64,000 nucleotides of DNA from Ligustrum vulgare (GCA_963555705.1 OY743174.1:60844234-60908233); one strand, 5' to 3'; positions 10,781-22,352 are shown, counted from the first letter of the stretch. Notes: generated by a model not told the origin, from the letters alone. Numbers and translations: made by a program.

Positions 10781-12835
10781 TGTTCGCTCAAAATAGTGTA
10801 CCGCAAGCGCACGGGTCGCGTACAAGTAATAAAGTGGACTTTTTGAGTCCGGATTGTCGATCCCACGAGGAATGTTTACTTTAGATTATACAACTTTAAT
10901 TAATTTAATTCTAACAATAAAAGAAACACACAATTAAAAGATGGATTTTTGTAAATTCTAAATTAAAGAAAATAATTCTAAACTCAATTAAAATAAGGAA
11001 AATGAAAGATAAAATGGTTGGGATTCATGATTTCATTTAACCGTCGCCTAATTAATTTCTCAACATGCACATTAACAAATTACTCATTTACAATGTTAGA
11101 CCCGATTTTCCAAGCTTAGCCAATTACCTCTCTCGAGTGAAATCAACCCTAATCAATTGGTCTAACCTACTATATCTCTATGTCGATTAAGGCCCAATCA
11201 ATTGCATTAACTCTTTGTGAAAATAGCTCAATGGATCATCTAGGGTTTAAGGTATATCTCTATCCTTAACAAGAACCTAGAGCATTTGTTATTTGGTCTA
11301 AAATGCATAATATCTCTCGATTATCATACACTCCACAAAACACATATTTGGTGATCAAGCAAACACATGTAATAATCTCAATAACAAACACACATGAAAT
11401 AAGCATTTAATCAAATAGCAACTATTAAAATTAATCCAAACTAGGTTAAATTCATGCCATAAATCCCAACACAATAAATTAGCTAAACATGATGGAAGAA
11501 AATAAAAATAACATTAATCAGTACAAATAAAAACCCGGAGTTTGAAGTAGTGTGGAAATTGCATCAAGGTCCTCCAACTTTTGGTTAATGTGCATTTCAG
11601 TCCCTGCACTTTCATTTATGTGCAATTCAGTCCCTGCATTTCCAGCAGTTTCAACAGTAAACCAGTTGGATTTTCAGCACTGCACCAGCAATTCTCCCAG
11701 CAACCAGCAACCAGCAGCTCCTCCCAGCTTCTCCAGCTAGAGCATTTCTCAATTTCCAGCAGCAGCAGTAAAGTCCAGCACAGGCAACCAGCAGCAGCTG
11801 TCTCAGCAGTAGTAATCCAGCAGTGTCACCCTGCTACAGAAAACAGCAGCGTGAGCAGTCCAGCAGTAAGCAGCAGCAGCAGAAACTTTCTTCCTCAGCC
11901 GGCAGTAACCCCCAGCAGTAGCAGCAGTGTCACCCTGCTGCACTCCCCAGTCTGGCTCTTCTCTTCAGCAGCACCTCTGACAGTAAACAGCAGTCCAGTC
12001 GGTTGCAGCAGTGATCCAGCAATGTAACTTCCCTTGCAGTCCAGCAACAGCTTCCCTTGCACAACCACCAATTCTCACAGAGAAGCAACTCAGCAGTGCA
12101 ACCTGGTTTCTCCTCAGCTCCCTGCAGTGGATTTCAGTGTCTTTAGCAGCAGCAATTGCTGCTGTCACCAGCAACTGCCGTGAACCTGCTTGCTTCACCT
12201 CGTTCCAGCAGCTCCTCTGTCAATCTGTTCCGTTTGCACCCTGCAGGCTGTCACCCTGCTGTCCTTCAAACCCCCGGTTCTCTGTATATATATATCTTCT
12301 TCTATCTAAAAATTGGAACCAACAAATGAAAACTTGATTTCCAGGCTACTGTCACCAGCCTGAAAATCAACCCCGGTTCCACACTTCTTCTCCCTGCAGC
12401 ACCGTGTATATGTATCTGTAAATTTTCAGCTGCTCCTCACACGTTTTCCAGCCTGGTTCCATCATGCCTTGTCCACTTTCCCATGCTTTGTTCCCCATGT
12501 TGTCTTCCAACTCACACAGCACGTTCTCCCATCACTTTACAGCATCTCCATGATGTTCCAGCACAATGTTATCTAAAATTGCACTTTTGGTCCTTCAACT
12601 TTTTGGGATGTTGCAATTGAGTCCTCAAACTTTTGATTTCTTTCAAATAGGTCCTTGGACATCAAATTTGCTTATCTTTTAGCTCAATTTCTCTCCAATC
12701 TTGTCTATTTGTTTTCCAATTGAGTTTGTACCTAATTGTACAAGATAAACACAATTTATAAGTAGATATTTGCTCAATTTGTCAATTAAAGTGCTAATTT
12801 AGGAACTAAATAAGTGTGTAAAAACACACTTATCA
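10781..12835 (-). repeat. 3' LTR of the LARD element
   Basis: Starts TGTTCGCTCA and ends ACACTTATCA on the plus strand (TG...CA). Matches 15908-17962 without net indels. The middle section (about 11640-12240) is rich in CAGCAG/CTGCTG steps, which creates several long but meaningless Ser/Gln-rich reading frames in both LTRs. Confidence 0.95.
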
Positions 12836-12849
12836 CACCCCCAAACTTG
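12836..12849 (-). promoter_or_regulatory. polypurine tract of the LARD element
   Basis: The minus strand reads CAAGTTTGGGGGTG immediately before the 3' LTR TG. The G-run next to the LTR border is the expected plus-strand primer. Confidence 0.8.
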
Positions 12850-13420
12850 AGCTTTTGCTCGTCTCGAGCAAAATTACCTACTAGTGCAATCAAGTAACGT
12901 GAAATATAGATCAACAAAGTTGGATAACTTGCAAATTACTCATGAGTGTAAAATTGTATGATCAATTCAAAAGTATGATTCCAAACAATGCTACCAAAAA
13001 GAAGTTTAGCTTATCCGATGTTCGATCGGTGTGTATGTGTGCATAGTCACTTTCAATTATCAATTAAGTTTCAAGAATATTGATGAGTAAAGAGGTTTCA
13101 AGTCAAAACTACCCACCGTTAGTGGTCCATTTTTTTTTCTTTCCCACTCGTGACATTCATCCCCAATAAATATTTTTCTTTCCTCTCCCGGGATGCAATT
13201 CTAGAGGGTACTCTCAAATCACTCTTTCTTTTTCCACTCTAGTATGGGTGTGTTTTACCGACAATCTCGACAACCTAGAAATGCAGTGACTCTCCACTAA
13301 TGAGTGTTTCGACATTCAAGTTTATACCAAGCAATTCAAACTCACTATTCATCTAAGAGCCCTTATGCAAGTACAAATGCATGATTTCTAAAAACTAGCG
13401 TGATAAATGCTCGTGTCTTC

Positions 13421-13790
13421 CCCACTCCCTTAAGCTTTCTAATTGACCCATGTAGCGAGCTTTAGGTCGGCAACTCCCCGATTGTTTTAAGATCAAAGGG
13501 TACCAGGTTTCAAAATACCCCTACGGACTTATTAACTCGAGTCGAAAAGGCTACGAAGTGGGGTAGACTTATTAAGCGAATGCAATGATAATGTGCTTTT
13601 TTTTTTTTTTTTTTTTTTTTCAAGTGTGTGTGTGTGAGTACCCTACTCATTAAGCTTTCTAATTGACCCATGTAGCGAGCTTTCGGCCGGTGACTCCCAA
13701 GTTTCAAACTTAAGGCACCAAGTTTCAAGATACTCCTACGGACTTAATTACTCGAGTCAAAAAGGCTTCGAGATAGGGCAATGCAATGCA
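13421..13790. repeat. imperfect tandem duplication inside the LARD
   Basis: Two copies of a roughly 145-bp unit (about 13421-13566 and 13641-13785) share TAAGCTTTCTAATTGACCCA and the later CTACGGACTTA...CTCGAGTC. They are separated by a T-run and a short GT repeat (13598-13636). Function unknown; it lies in the 3' untranslated part of the element. Confidence 0.8.
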
Positions 13791-13929
13791 AAAATTAAAA
13801 TGGGCTTAGAAATTTAGCATACGGTCATTACTTAGCTTATACTTGGCGAAATACACTCCACACAAAATTTATTTCCAACATGCATGGAATCACCACACGT
13901 CTAGACCGTCCCCTTCACCGGGTCGACAA

Positions 13930-14417
13930 CCCCCAAACTTGTCTTACAATAGGATAAAGAGATTTAGAGTTTTGCGAAACATTTGATAGGTTGATAAAAA
14001 TTAACAATACAAGCTCACAACCTAGTTCTTCTACTCTATTAACCTCATCACCCTTCAACAATTCCTAAACTTCACCAACAATCAATCATGACTATTGTGC
14101 TCAAGATAAATATGATCTTGCATAGATAAGCATTTTGTAAAAGTAGACACAAGTAGCATATTGGTCATAAATCATGAATCAATAACAATTTTAAACATCT
14201 AAGTAATCCTGGCCACGGCAAGGCTATCTAACATGTCAATACACAATAGGAAATCACCCCCAAACTTGAAATGCACATTGTCCTCAATGTGTAAAATAGA
14301 ATCAAAGTAAGAGGAAAGAAGTTACTAGACATCCCAAGAAGTGGTGGGGGTACTCATAAGTAGTCTTGGGCATGTGAAAATCTCATTGCAATCACAAACA
14401 ATCCACCCCCAAACTTG
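13930..14417 (-). repeat. three internal copies of the purine-tract motif
   Basis: CCCCCAAACTTG occurs at 13930-13941, 14257-14268 and 14406-14417, in the same orientation as the functional copy at 12838-12849. On the element's sense strand these are CAAGTTTGGGGG. They may be secondary plus-strand primers or conserved structural motifs. Confidence 0.7.
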
Positions 14418-14936
14418 TGTTGAAGCCTCCAATCGATTGAGCACAATTTTCTCCAATGAGGCATTTCACCGAATAACTTCTGAGCATCCTATGAAAACAC
14501 AAGAAAAGAGTAGATAATAAGTGGTGATGATCCAAAAATTTAAATTACATTCATCATCTCAATTCTAACTCATAAATCCAATGTAATTTGCCCATCCACA
14601 TCAATATTAAATCACACTTGAAGATAAAAGATAATATGAACCAAGTGATTTAAAAATGAGTTTTAAGCAAATTTTGAATTTGAAAGTTTGATATGAGTAT
14701 ATGCTAGAATTAAATGAGAATGTATTAGAGCTATTTCACAATACCCAACTTGAGGAAAATAATTATGGAAGATAAAGATTTGACCTAGCCAACTTATTTG
14801 CAAAAATGTAAATAAAATGCAAGAAGGTAAATAATATGCAAAAAATAAAAATAAAGCAAGTAAAGGATAGAGAATGGGTTGCCTCCCATTAAGTGCTTAT
14901 TTTAAAGTCATTAGCTCGACTCTCAGCATAAGCACT

Positions 14937-15704
14937 TCATGGCACTCTAAATAAAGCTTTTGATGCCTTCCCCATTTTTCTTCTTTTGGCTTTGCCCCAC
15001 TCTTCATTTGATCTAAACACTTGCACCTTGCTCCTTGCAAAGTCATGGGACTTGCCTATTCCCTCCAATTCAAACTCAACTAAGTAGACTTGCACCTCCT
15101 CAAGTGGCTTAATCACAAAATCAATTATTGGACAATCAATGAAGTTGAGAGTATTTGATTTGATCTCTTCCTCATTAATTGCCACTTCCTCATGTGATTC
15201 TTGTGTGATTAAATTGTCATTCTCTTCAAGCTCATCTTCTTTAGTTGATGTCTCCTCGGATTGAATGACAGATCCATAAGTTGAATCCATGGGCAACGGC
15301 AAGTTTTTCCTATTGATTCCCAAGAGTGGGTTATACCCCCACATTTGAAATCCTTCCCAATACATGGCATCCCCCATAAGCATATCCTCTTCATCCAGAT
15401 TGACAAGCTCATTGTAATACTTTGCAAGTACCTTCTCATTCAATAGTGGAGGACCATCTCCCACAAGAGTGATGTCCTCATCCCAATCATCCGGTACACA
15501 ATCCCCCAAGAGCATGTAACTCACATCCAATGTATCAATAGCTTGTTTTCGGCATTTCAAATATTGTCTAAACTTAATAAGCTTCGACGTAATCAAACTA
15601 TTCCCCGAAAACAAACATTGTCCATTACAATGCATCTTGTAACAAAGTTCACAACTTGAATATTCTTCAAGCGTGTATTCATCACCCATGTTGAGATTGT
15701 TCAT
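14937..15704 (-). CDS. unknown 255-aa protein of the LARD element
   Basis: This is the only long frame of the element, beginning about 180 bases downstream of the primer site, where gag would normally start. It starts MNNLNMGDEYTLEEYSSCEL and has a Cys-bearing N-terminus (CELCYKMHCNGQC, resembling a small zinc-binding module). An acidic middle follows (DDWDED, NLDEEDML, EETSTKEDELEEND), then a basic end (KAKRRKMGKASKALF). There is no gag, protease or polymerase motif. The start codon is preceded by a leader without other long frames. The uninterrupted frame in a recent copy is consistent with a protein used in cis or for packaging, but that is inference. Known LARDs are often described as non-coding. 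Confidence 0.55.
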   Translation of the reverse strand: MNNLNMGDEYTLEEYSSCELCYKMHCNGQCLFSGNSLITSKLIKFRQYLKCRKQAIDTLDVSYMLLGDCVPDDWDEDITLVGDGPPLLNEKVLAKYYNELVNLDEEDMLMGDAMYWEGFQMWGYNPLLGINRKNLPLPMDSTYGSVIQSEETSTKEDELEENDNLITQESHEEVAINEEEIKSNTLNFIDCPIIDFVIKPLEEVQVYLVEFELEGIGKSHDFARSKVQVFRSNEEWGKAKRRKMGKASKALFRVP

Positions 15705-15883
15705 TGCAATTGTGTTCCTATTTTGCCAATGTTAGAATCAAATATGCATAGAAAGAAAACCAAATACAAGAGAGATTAGAATTGTGGTGGTTAACCAAAG
15801 ATAATAAAATAAAACATAAAACAAAAATAATTACAAATTGTTAAAACTAAAATTAACTAAAGTAATAATCAAAGTAAAAACAT

Positions 15884-15901
15884 TCCCCGGCAACGGCGCC
15901 A
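15884..15901 (-). promoter_or_regulatory. primer binding site, tRNA-Asp type
   Basis: The minus strand reads TGGCGCCGTTGCCGGGGA a few bases after the 5' LTR. It is complementary to the conserved 3' end of plant tRNA-Asp, a primer used by several Ty3/gypsy groups (Athila among them, from memory). This suggests that the helper element is a gypsy of such a group. Confidence 0.85.
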
Positions 15902-15907
15902 AAAACT

Positions 15908-17962
15908 TGTTCGCTCAAAATAGTGTACCGCAAGCGCACGGGTCGCGTACAAGTAATAAAGTGGACTTTTTGAGTCCGGATTGTCGATCCCACGAGGAAT
16001 GTTTACTTTAGATTATACAACTTTAATTAATTTAATTCTAACAATAAAAGAAACACACAATTAAAAGATGGATTTTTGTAAATTCTAAATTAAAGAAAAT
16101 AATTCTAAACTCAATTAAAATAAGGAAAATGAAAGATAAAATGGTTGGGATTCATGATTTCATTTAACCGTCGCCTAATTAATTTCTCAACATGCACATT
16201 AACAAATTACTCATTTACAATGTTAGACCCGATTTTCCAAGCTTAGCCAATTACCTCTCTCGAGTGAAATCAACCCTAATCAATTGGTCTAACCTACTAT
16301 ATCTCTATGTCGATTAAGGCCCAATCAATTGCATTAACTCTTTGTGAAAATAGCTCAATGGATCATCTAGGGTTTAAGGTATATCTCTATCCTTAACAAG
16401 AACCTAGAGCATTTGTTATTTGGTCTAAAATGCATAATATCTCTCGATTATCATACACTCCACAAAACACATATTTGGTGATCAAGCAAACACATGTAAT
16501 AATCTCAATAACAAACACACATGAAATAAGCATTTAATCAAATAGCAACTATTAAAATTAATCCAAACTAGGTTAAATTCATGCCATAAATCCCAACACA
16601 ATAAATTAGCTAAACATGATGGAAGAAAATAAAAATAACATTAATCAGTACAAATAAAAACCCGGAGTTTGAAGTAGTGTGGAAATTGCATCAAGGTCCT
16701 CCAACTTTTGGTTAATGTGCATTTCAGTCCCTGCACTTTCATTTATGTGCAATTCAGTCCCTGCATTTCCAGCAGTTTCAACAGTAAACCAGTTGGATTT
16801 TCAGCACTGCACCAGCAATTCTCCCAGCAACCAGCAACCAGCAGCTCCTCCCAGCTTCTCCAGCTAGAGCATTTCTCAATTTCCAGCAGCAGCAGTAAAG
16901 TCCAGCACAGGCAACCAGCAGCAGCTGTCTCAGCAGTAGTAATCCAGCAGTGTCACCCTGCTACAGAAAACAGCAGCGTGAGCAGTCCAGCAGTAAGCAG
17001 CAGCAGCAGAAACTTTCTTCCTCAGCCGGCAGTAACCCCCAGCAGTAGCAGCAGTGTCACCCTGCTGCACTCCCCAGTCTGGCTCTTCTCTTCAGCAGCA
17101 CCTCTGACAGTAAACAGCAGTCCAGTCGGTTGCAGCAGTGATCCAGCAATGTAACTTCCCTTGCAGTCCAGCAACAGCTTCCCTTGCACAACCACCAATT
17201 CTCACAGAGAAGCAACTCAGCAGTGCAACCTGGTTTCTCCTCAGCTCCCTGCAGTGGATTTCAGTGTCTTTAGCAGCAGCAATTGCTGCTGTCACCAGCA
17301 ACTGCCGTGAACCTGCTTGCTTCACCTCGTTCCAGCAGCTCCTCTGTCAATCTGTTCCGTTTGCACCCTGCAGGCTGTCACCCTGCTGTCCTTCAAACCC
17401 CCGGTTCTCTGTATATATATATCTTCTTCTATCTAAAAATTGGAACCAACAAATGAAAACTTGATTTCCAGGCTACTGTCACCAGCCTGAAAATCAACCC
17501 CGGTTCCACACTTCTTCTCCCTGCAGCACCGTGTATATGTATCTGTAAATTTTCAGCTGCTCCTCACACGTTTTCCAGCCTGGTTCCATCATGCCTTGTC
17601 CACTTTCCCATGCTTTGTTCCCCATGTTGTCTTCCAACTCACACAGCACGTTCTCCCATCACTTTACAGCATCTCCATGATGTTCCAGCACAATGTTATC
17701 TAAAATTGCACTTTTGGTCCTTCAACTTTTTGGGATGTTGCAATTGAGTCCTCAAACTTTTGATTTCTTTCAAATAGGTCCTTGGACATCAAATTTGCTT
17801 ATCTTTTAGCTCAATTTCTCTCCAATCTTGTCTATTTGTTTTCCAATTGAGTTTGTACCTAATTGTACAAGATAAACACAATTTATAAGTAGATATTTGC
17901 TCAATTTGTCAATTAAAGTGCTAATTTAGGAACTAAATAAGTGTGTAAAAACACACTTATCA
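15908..17962 (-). repeat. 5' LTR of the LARD element
   Basis: Same sequence as 10781-12835 over its full 2,055 bp as far as I can see. Followed by CCATT, the second target-site copy. As the upstream LTR of a minus-strand element it should carry the active promoter. Confidence 0.95.
17411..17422 (-). promoter_or_regulatory. candidate TATA box in the LARD 5' LTR
   Basis: An alternating run, ATATATATATAC on the minus strand, lies in the middle of the LTR between a GC-richer upstream part and the CTG-rich downstream part. It is the strongest TATA-like sequence of the LTR. No transcript evidence is available. Confidence 0.4.
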
Positions 17963-19689
17963 CCATTGTTTCTTGAATTTGCAAATAACTTGCACATATT
18001 TAGCACGTAAAATTCTGTTCCCGTTTATACACAAAGACAAAACCTTTGTTTTCATACCACGCTATAACGCCCAAGAACCTCATGCCCGGAAGGTACTACT
18101 TGACTTAAATTTCATGACATACAAGTATTTGATTTCAGCCTCTAGAAATAATAAGGGACCAACTGGTTTCAATTTTCATTTAGTGGACTGAAAACAAGTT
18201 TTCACAATGCAAGGAAAGCTAGATCAGAAGCATGGGCAGACCTGGATCAATATATTCAACAATCCAAAGAGTGAAGTAAAGGCAATGTTTTCCTCAACAA
18301 AATGTTGTTCTGAGGCTATAAACTCAATGGAGGCTTCAAGGATAGTTATACACTGGTAAAATTATGCGCAGAATACAAAATTAAACTTCTTTTGATTGAG
18401 TGAAGAATAATAAAAAAATCAAAAACTGTAAAATACAAAACAAAAATAAGAACAGTGAAGCAGGTTTCGAGCACATTTTGGAACTGGGACTCGTGCGAGC
18501 ATAGTTTCTTTAAAACAGATTCATCCTCTGACCGTCTTTGCTTGAGAATAAAGTGGAATAACGAAAATTTAACGTAGTACATTGTTACCGTCACAATCCT
18601 TAGTCATTCTCCAACACTACCAAATGTTGAATGGAATCCATCCGTGGAAAAGCAAGCTATGTTGCGCAGACAAGCTTTACACATACCATCTAAGGACATC
18701 TTGGGTGACAAGGGGGATAAATAAGCTCAAAAGCACAGTTTATCTGATCTAATGTTCTCTTCTTCCTCAAAGGAAAATGAGAATCAAAAGAAACCTGCTG
18801 CAAGAGTTGAAGATAAAATCTCATAGGGGAGTTGATAATTGAATTAACATTTATCATATAGAAGCTAAAGAAAAAAAACGTTGACATAGCAAAATTAATG
18901 TGATCTTTCTAAAATTTTTAAAGGCATACACTTATTTCATTATCTTCGTAATTTTGAATATCTTTGTTCAGAATTTACCAATGAATTACTACTTGGTAGA
19001 TTACAAATTTATTTCTAAGTGGACGCATGCGTTTGCATCTTTTGCAGGTTTTCTGCACACGAAATACACATTCTCTTTGCTCTATGGAAAATTGAGATTT
19101 TCTTATTTTTAGCCTAAATTCTAAGCTCAATCACGAATAACTCGAAGAATCAACTTTTTGTCATGGCTACAGGCTTCATTTCTCTGGCTTACCTATTGTT
19201 ATGGGAATGCTTGGGAATGCATGTTCCCACAGAAAGATTTTCTTGAAGGAAAACTTTTCCCACAAATGTCATTAGATGGTATATCTACGCTACTTTCTCT
19301 TGGCTAGGCCTGGACTACTAATATCTTGCCTTTCTACAGATATGTTCCATTCATTTATGAGCCCCGAGTTAGTATCGAAAATTATATGGGGCCCACAATT
19401 GACACCATATAATTTACCCACCAACCACATGACAGGTGGGTATTAGTTCTTCAACTCCAAATATCACCCACCCCCCATGTAAGTGGGTGGGCCCGCACCA
19501 CTTCCAACCAACAGGCACTTGCCACATGGTAGGTGGGTAAATGATATGGTGGGCACCATATCCTTTCAAGATTTCGTACATATCAGGCAAAAATTATCTT
19601 TACTTTACTATGTGGATCGTTGAATAACTTGATCCACGTCTGTCTTTGCTTTCGATCTAGCTTTGCATCATGTAATGATCGTGGTCAAT
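17963..19689. other. non-coding stretch between the LARD and block A
   Basis: AT-rich unique-looking sequence. Short open frames at 17973-18191, 18690-18887 and 18900-19112 have no recognisable features. The palindromic element at 19385-19566 is listed separately. Confidence 0.6.
19385..19566. mobile_element. palindromic MITE-like element
   Basis: Inverted arms of about 45 bp: the left arm contains CACCATATAATTTACCCACC (19410-19429) and the right arm its near complement GGTGGGTAAATGATATGGTG (19532-19551). The interior is also rich in CACCC/GGGTG. The arrangement fits a small inverted-repeat transposon, but I could not define a clean target duplication. Confidence 0.5.
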
Positions 19690-21260
19690 CAAATTGAAAC
19701 TACCTAGGTTACGGCTTAGGAACTTAACTTCCCGTTCGTGATCTCTTCTTTCCTTGTGGCATACTGGCTGGACCAATAACCACAGCCACAGGTTGGCAGT
19801 TTGGAAATAAGTTCAAATAAGTTTCCATGAAAACAATAGCCAAACTGGTTTTTCTGGTGCTTGGATCATGAGAATTGATGCATCCCCCAACTCAGGACCT
19901 GTTTGCTCCCTAGAGATTTTTCCAAATTTTTCCTCAAATTTATTTTCAACAACATATTTTTATAGGATCCATCACTTTTCATACTTTCCAACTGCACATT
20001 CCCCCAAGACCTTTTTTCTTCCATTATGTACCAAACAGGCGGAACTCCTCAGTTCAGTGAGATCAATGCTTCCAGCTAAGTTCTTCCACAAAAACTCAAA
20101 GCCTTCTTGCTGATGTTTTTACAGGCCTTCTTCAGACCATATTCGATGTTCCAAACTTGTTATTAGCTGTTAAATTATCTACTTATGATACTAAATAAAG
20201 TCCATCAAACATAGTATTCACTAACAATTCTGTGAGAGCATGTTAAAAAAAGATGTCATATATTATTCCTAGAGGCTGTAAGTCTTGTATTTCAAGAAAT
20301 TAAACGAAGTAGGTGAGCTTTGGGGTGCGAGGTCGTAGGTCATGATAGCATGGTATCACAACAAGGGCCTTTTGTAGACGTGCTAATTACGTGCAAATTC
20401 AAGAAACAATGTGTGAACGCCAGCCTACACATACACTGCACACACGTGAATGAGGGAGACAGCTAGGCAGAAAATGAATTACATGAACTTTACCCCTTGT
20501 TTCAAAACTACACATGAACTGATCTTTATTCCAAAAAAAAAAAAAAAGCAACCAGACTCGCAAAATTGTTTACCGGAGACATGGCAACAATGCACCTATG
20601 TGGCACTTAATTTATTTAAAATCTTAAACACGCAAATAGTAAATGTACTTTTTGCCTTGTTTCAGAATCATACTTGAATTGGTTTTGTTCCAAGCGAGAA
20701 TCACAATGTTGGTTTGTTTGCTAACACGTATAAAAGGAAGCTCATATTCCGAGGACTCTTTTGTGGTGGACAAGCTACATAATAAATCTTGTTTTCACAC
20801 CTTTAGTAGGATGAAGCCCTGAGGCATCCAAAGAATCCTGGTAAATGTCAAACTGTTCCGTTTCTGTTGAATGGGAGCGTATGAAAAGGTACAATGCATA
20901 GAGATCAATACCACCTTGTGTTCAAATTCAAAAGTGGTTGGTGAGCCTTCTGTCCTGTCAAATAGACTCTACTGCAATGTTGGGGGTTCCAACCAGGAAG
21001 AATCTCCTGAAGAAGTGTGCTATAGCAGATATAAGTTTCTCTATAGAAGGATTGTCAAATGGGTCTGCAATGGAAGTAGAGCCAAGTCCTTTATTTATTT
21101 CATTGTTTTCTCTCCCCTGTAAGTGAGTGGTCATCTCTGCAAACTGACTCCCTTCTCATATATATATATCAGCAATTTTGGTCTCACTAGGCACAATGTG
21201 TTGCAGAGTTTCAGCAAACTTATTCAGGAAAGGAGTCCTAGAATGCTATATTTCGATCGT
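19690..21260. repeat. block A, part 1 (duplicated at 39670-41250)
   Basis: Collinear with 39670-41250: shared landmarks include ACGGCTTAGGAACTTAACTT, the 'gatgcatcccccaa' segment (19876 and 39844) and the 'gttccaagcgagaatcacaatgttgg' stretch. Differences are substitutions and small indels. It contains fragments of a minus-strand gene described separately. The copy is interrupted after this point by the CACTA element. Confidence 0.85.
20830..21160 (-). pseudogene. unrecognised gene fragment (copy A)
   Basis: The minus strand encodes a coherent stretch with SQFAEMTTHLQ, then GSTSIADPFDNPSIEKL and ISAIAHFFRRFF, ending VGTPNIAVES. A related stretch lies at 40990-41170 in block B, where a few codons are missing. 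Amino-acid conservation between the copies suggests it once coded for protein, but there is no complete frame, start or splice pattern. I do not recognise the family. Confidence 0.45.
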
Positions 21261-21321
21261 GCGTAAAGTGTGTCCCTCATCAAGAATAACCCATCAAGGG
21301 TTTTCAATAATTATCTTCTTT

Positions 21322-21720
21322 CACTACAAGAAAATTTTGCTTTCCCCACAAATAATGCGCATACAAAATGAGTTTTGTATGAAAAGAGTGCATTTCCCCG
21401 CAAATTGAGACTTTGTAGTTATTTATTAGAAAATTTTGCTTTTCCTACAAATAATGCGCATACAAAATAAGATTTGTAGGTAAAGATTATTTTTCCCCAC
21501 AAAATAAAATTTTGTAGGTGTAAAAAATTGGCTCCAAAAATATGTATACTTAGCCTACAAAATTCCACCTATAAAATGAGATTTGTAGGCGGAATTAAAG
21601 TTTCTCACAAAAATAATTTTTGTTGGGATATAATTTCGCCTACAAAACTTTAGACGACAATTTTTAATTCGTAACGTAAGTTTATTTTACCATACAATTT
21701 TTATTGTAGAAGTATTTTTT
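21322..21720. repeat. left subterminal repeat region of the CACTA element
   Basis: Contains many short direct and inverted copies of CCTACAAAA/TTTTGTAGG and two copies of 'acaaataatgcgcatacaaaat' (about 21348 and 21438). In CACTA elements such motifs are binding sites for the TNPA-type protein. Confidence 0.8.
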
Positions 21721-22119
21721 GTTAGACGCTTTCAATAATTATTCATTGATTTGTTGTTATTTTGGCAAATAAGTTTGCGCTTCAAAGCGGAGATCGACCT
21801 TCCCGATCATGTCTTAAAATTTCTTGTGAAGAATTCACTTTTCCTCGTAAAACGAGGATTCATAAGGCTAACGGTAAAAATTACATGACTTTGTCTCTAC
21901 AAACATGTATATTTTTTTCAGACAAAAAAATTGTGGCATAAGATATTTTTTTACAGGGCTAATAGTTAAAGAAAATTCGCAATTTTTTAAATTTTCCTAC
22001 AAAATTTATTTTGTTAGGAAAAAATATAATTAAAAAAAAAAAAAAAAATCAAAACTTAATCTAACTTTTTGATCAAAAAATTAAAAACATAAAAATTAAA
22101 AAATTTTCACTAAAAATTT

Positions 22120-22352
22120 TTCAGTTTCCCTCCCTCCAATCACTTTGCCCTAGAAGAGTAGCTACCCACCCTGTGTCTCTCGTTGTTTCTCACCGTGTAG
22201 CTGCCTCTCGTTATTTCTCATAGTTTCTCACCAGTTTCCCACCATCAAGTTACCGATCGTGAATTCGTCTCTACCATTCCCGAGTGTCAAGCAATTGCCC
22301 AAGATTTCTCGCCTTGCAATCGGGCACAGAGAAGGTGATCGACTTCAATCAG
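22120..22352 (+). other. probable transcribed leader exon of the CACTA element
   Basis: A CT-rich, GC-richer stretch (TTTCCCTCCCTCC, TCTCGTTGTTTCTCACC) that ends in a good donor context, CAATCAG/GTTCGT. A second small exon with donor CAACAAG/GTAAGT ends at 23808. Many plant CACTA elements have a non-coding first exon near the left end. No coding frame is evident. Confidence 0.35.

Larger units (their letters stand above)
10781..17962 (-). mobile_element. young non-autonomous LTR retrotransposon (LARD type), complete
   Basis: The 7,182-bp element has two 2,055-bp LTRs at a constant offset of 5,127 bp and no difference that I found by eye. It is flanked by the 5-bp duplication CCATT (10776-10780 and 17963-17967). 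The primer site at 15884-15901 and purine tract at 12836-12849 set the orientation to minus. The 3,072-bp interior holds no gag, protease, reverse transcriptase, RNase H or integrase, so enzymes must come from another element. The near-identical LTRs point to a very recent insertion. The one long reading frame is described separately. Confidence 0.95.

Noticed and set aside
11581..12027. 148-codon Ser/Gln-rich frame (identical at 16708-17154)
   Set aside because: Caused by CAG-type repeats in the LTR; overlapping long frames in other phases show that it reflects composition, not coding.
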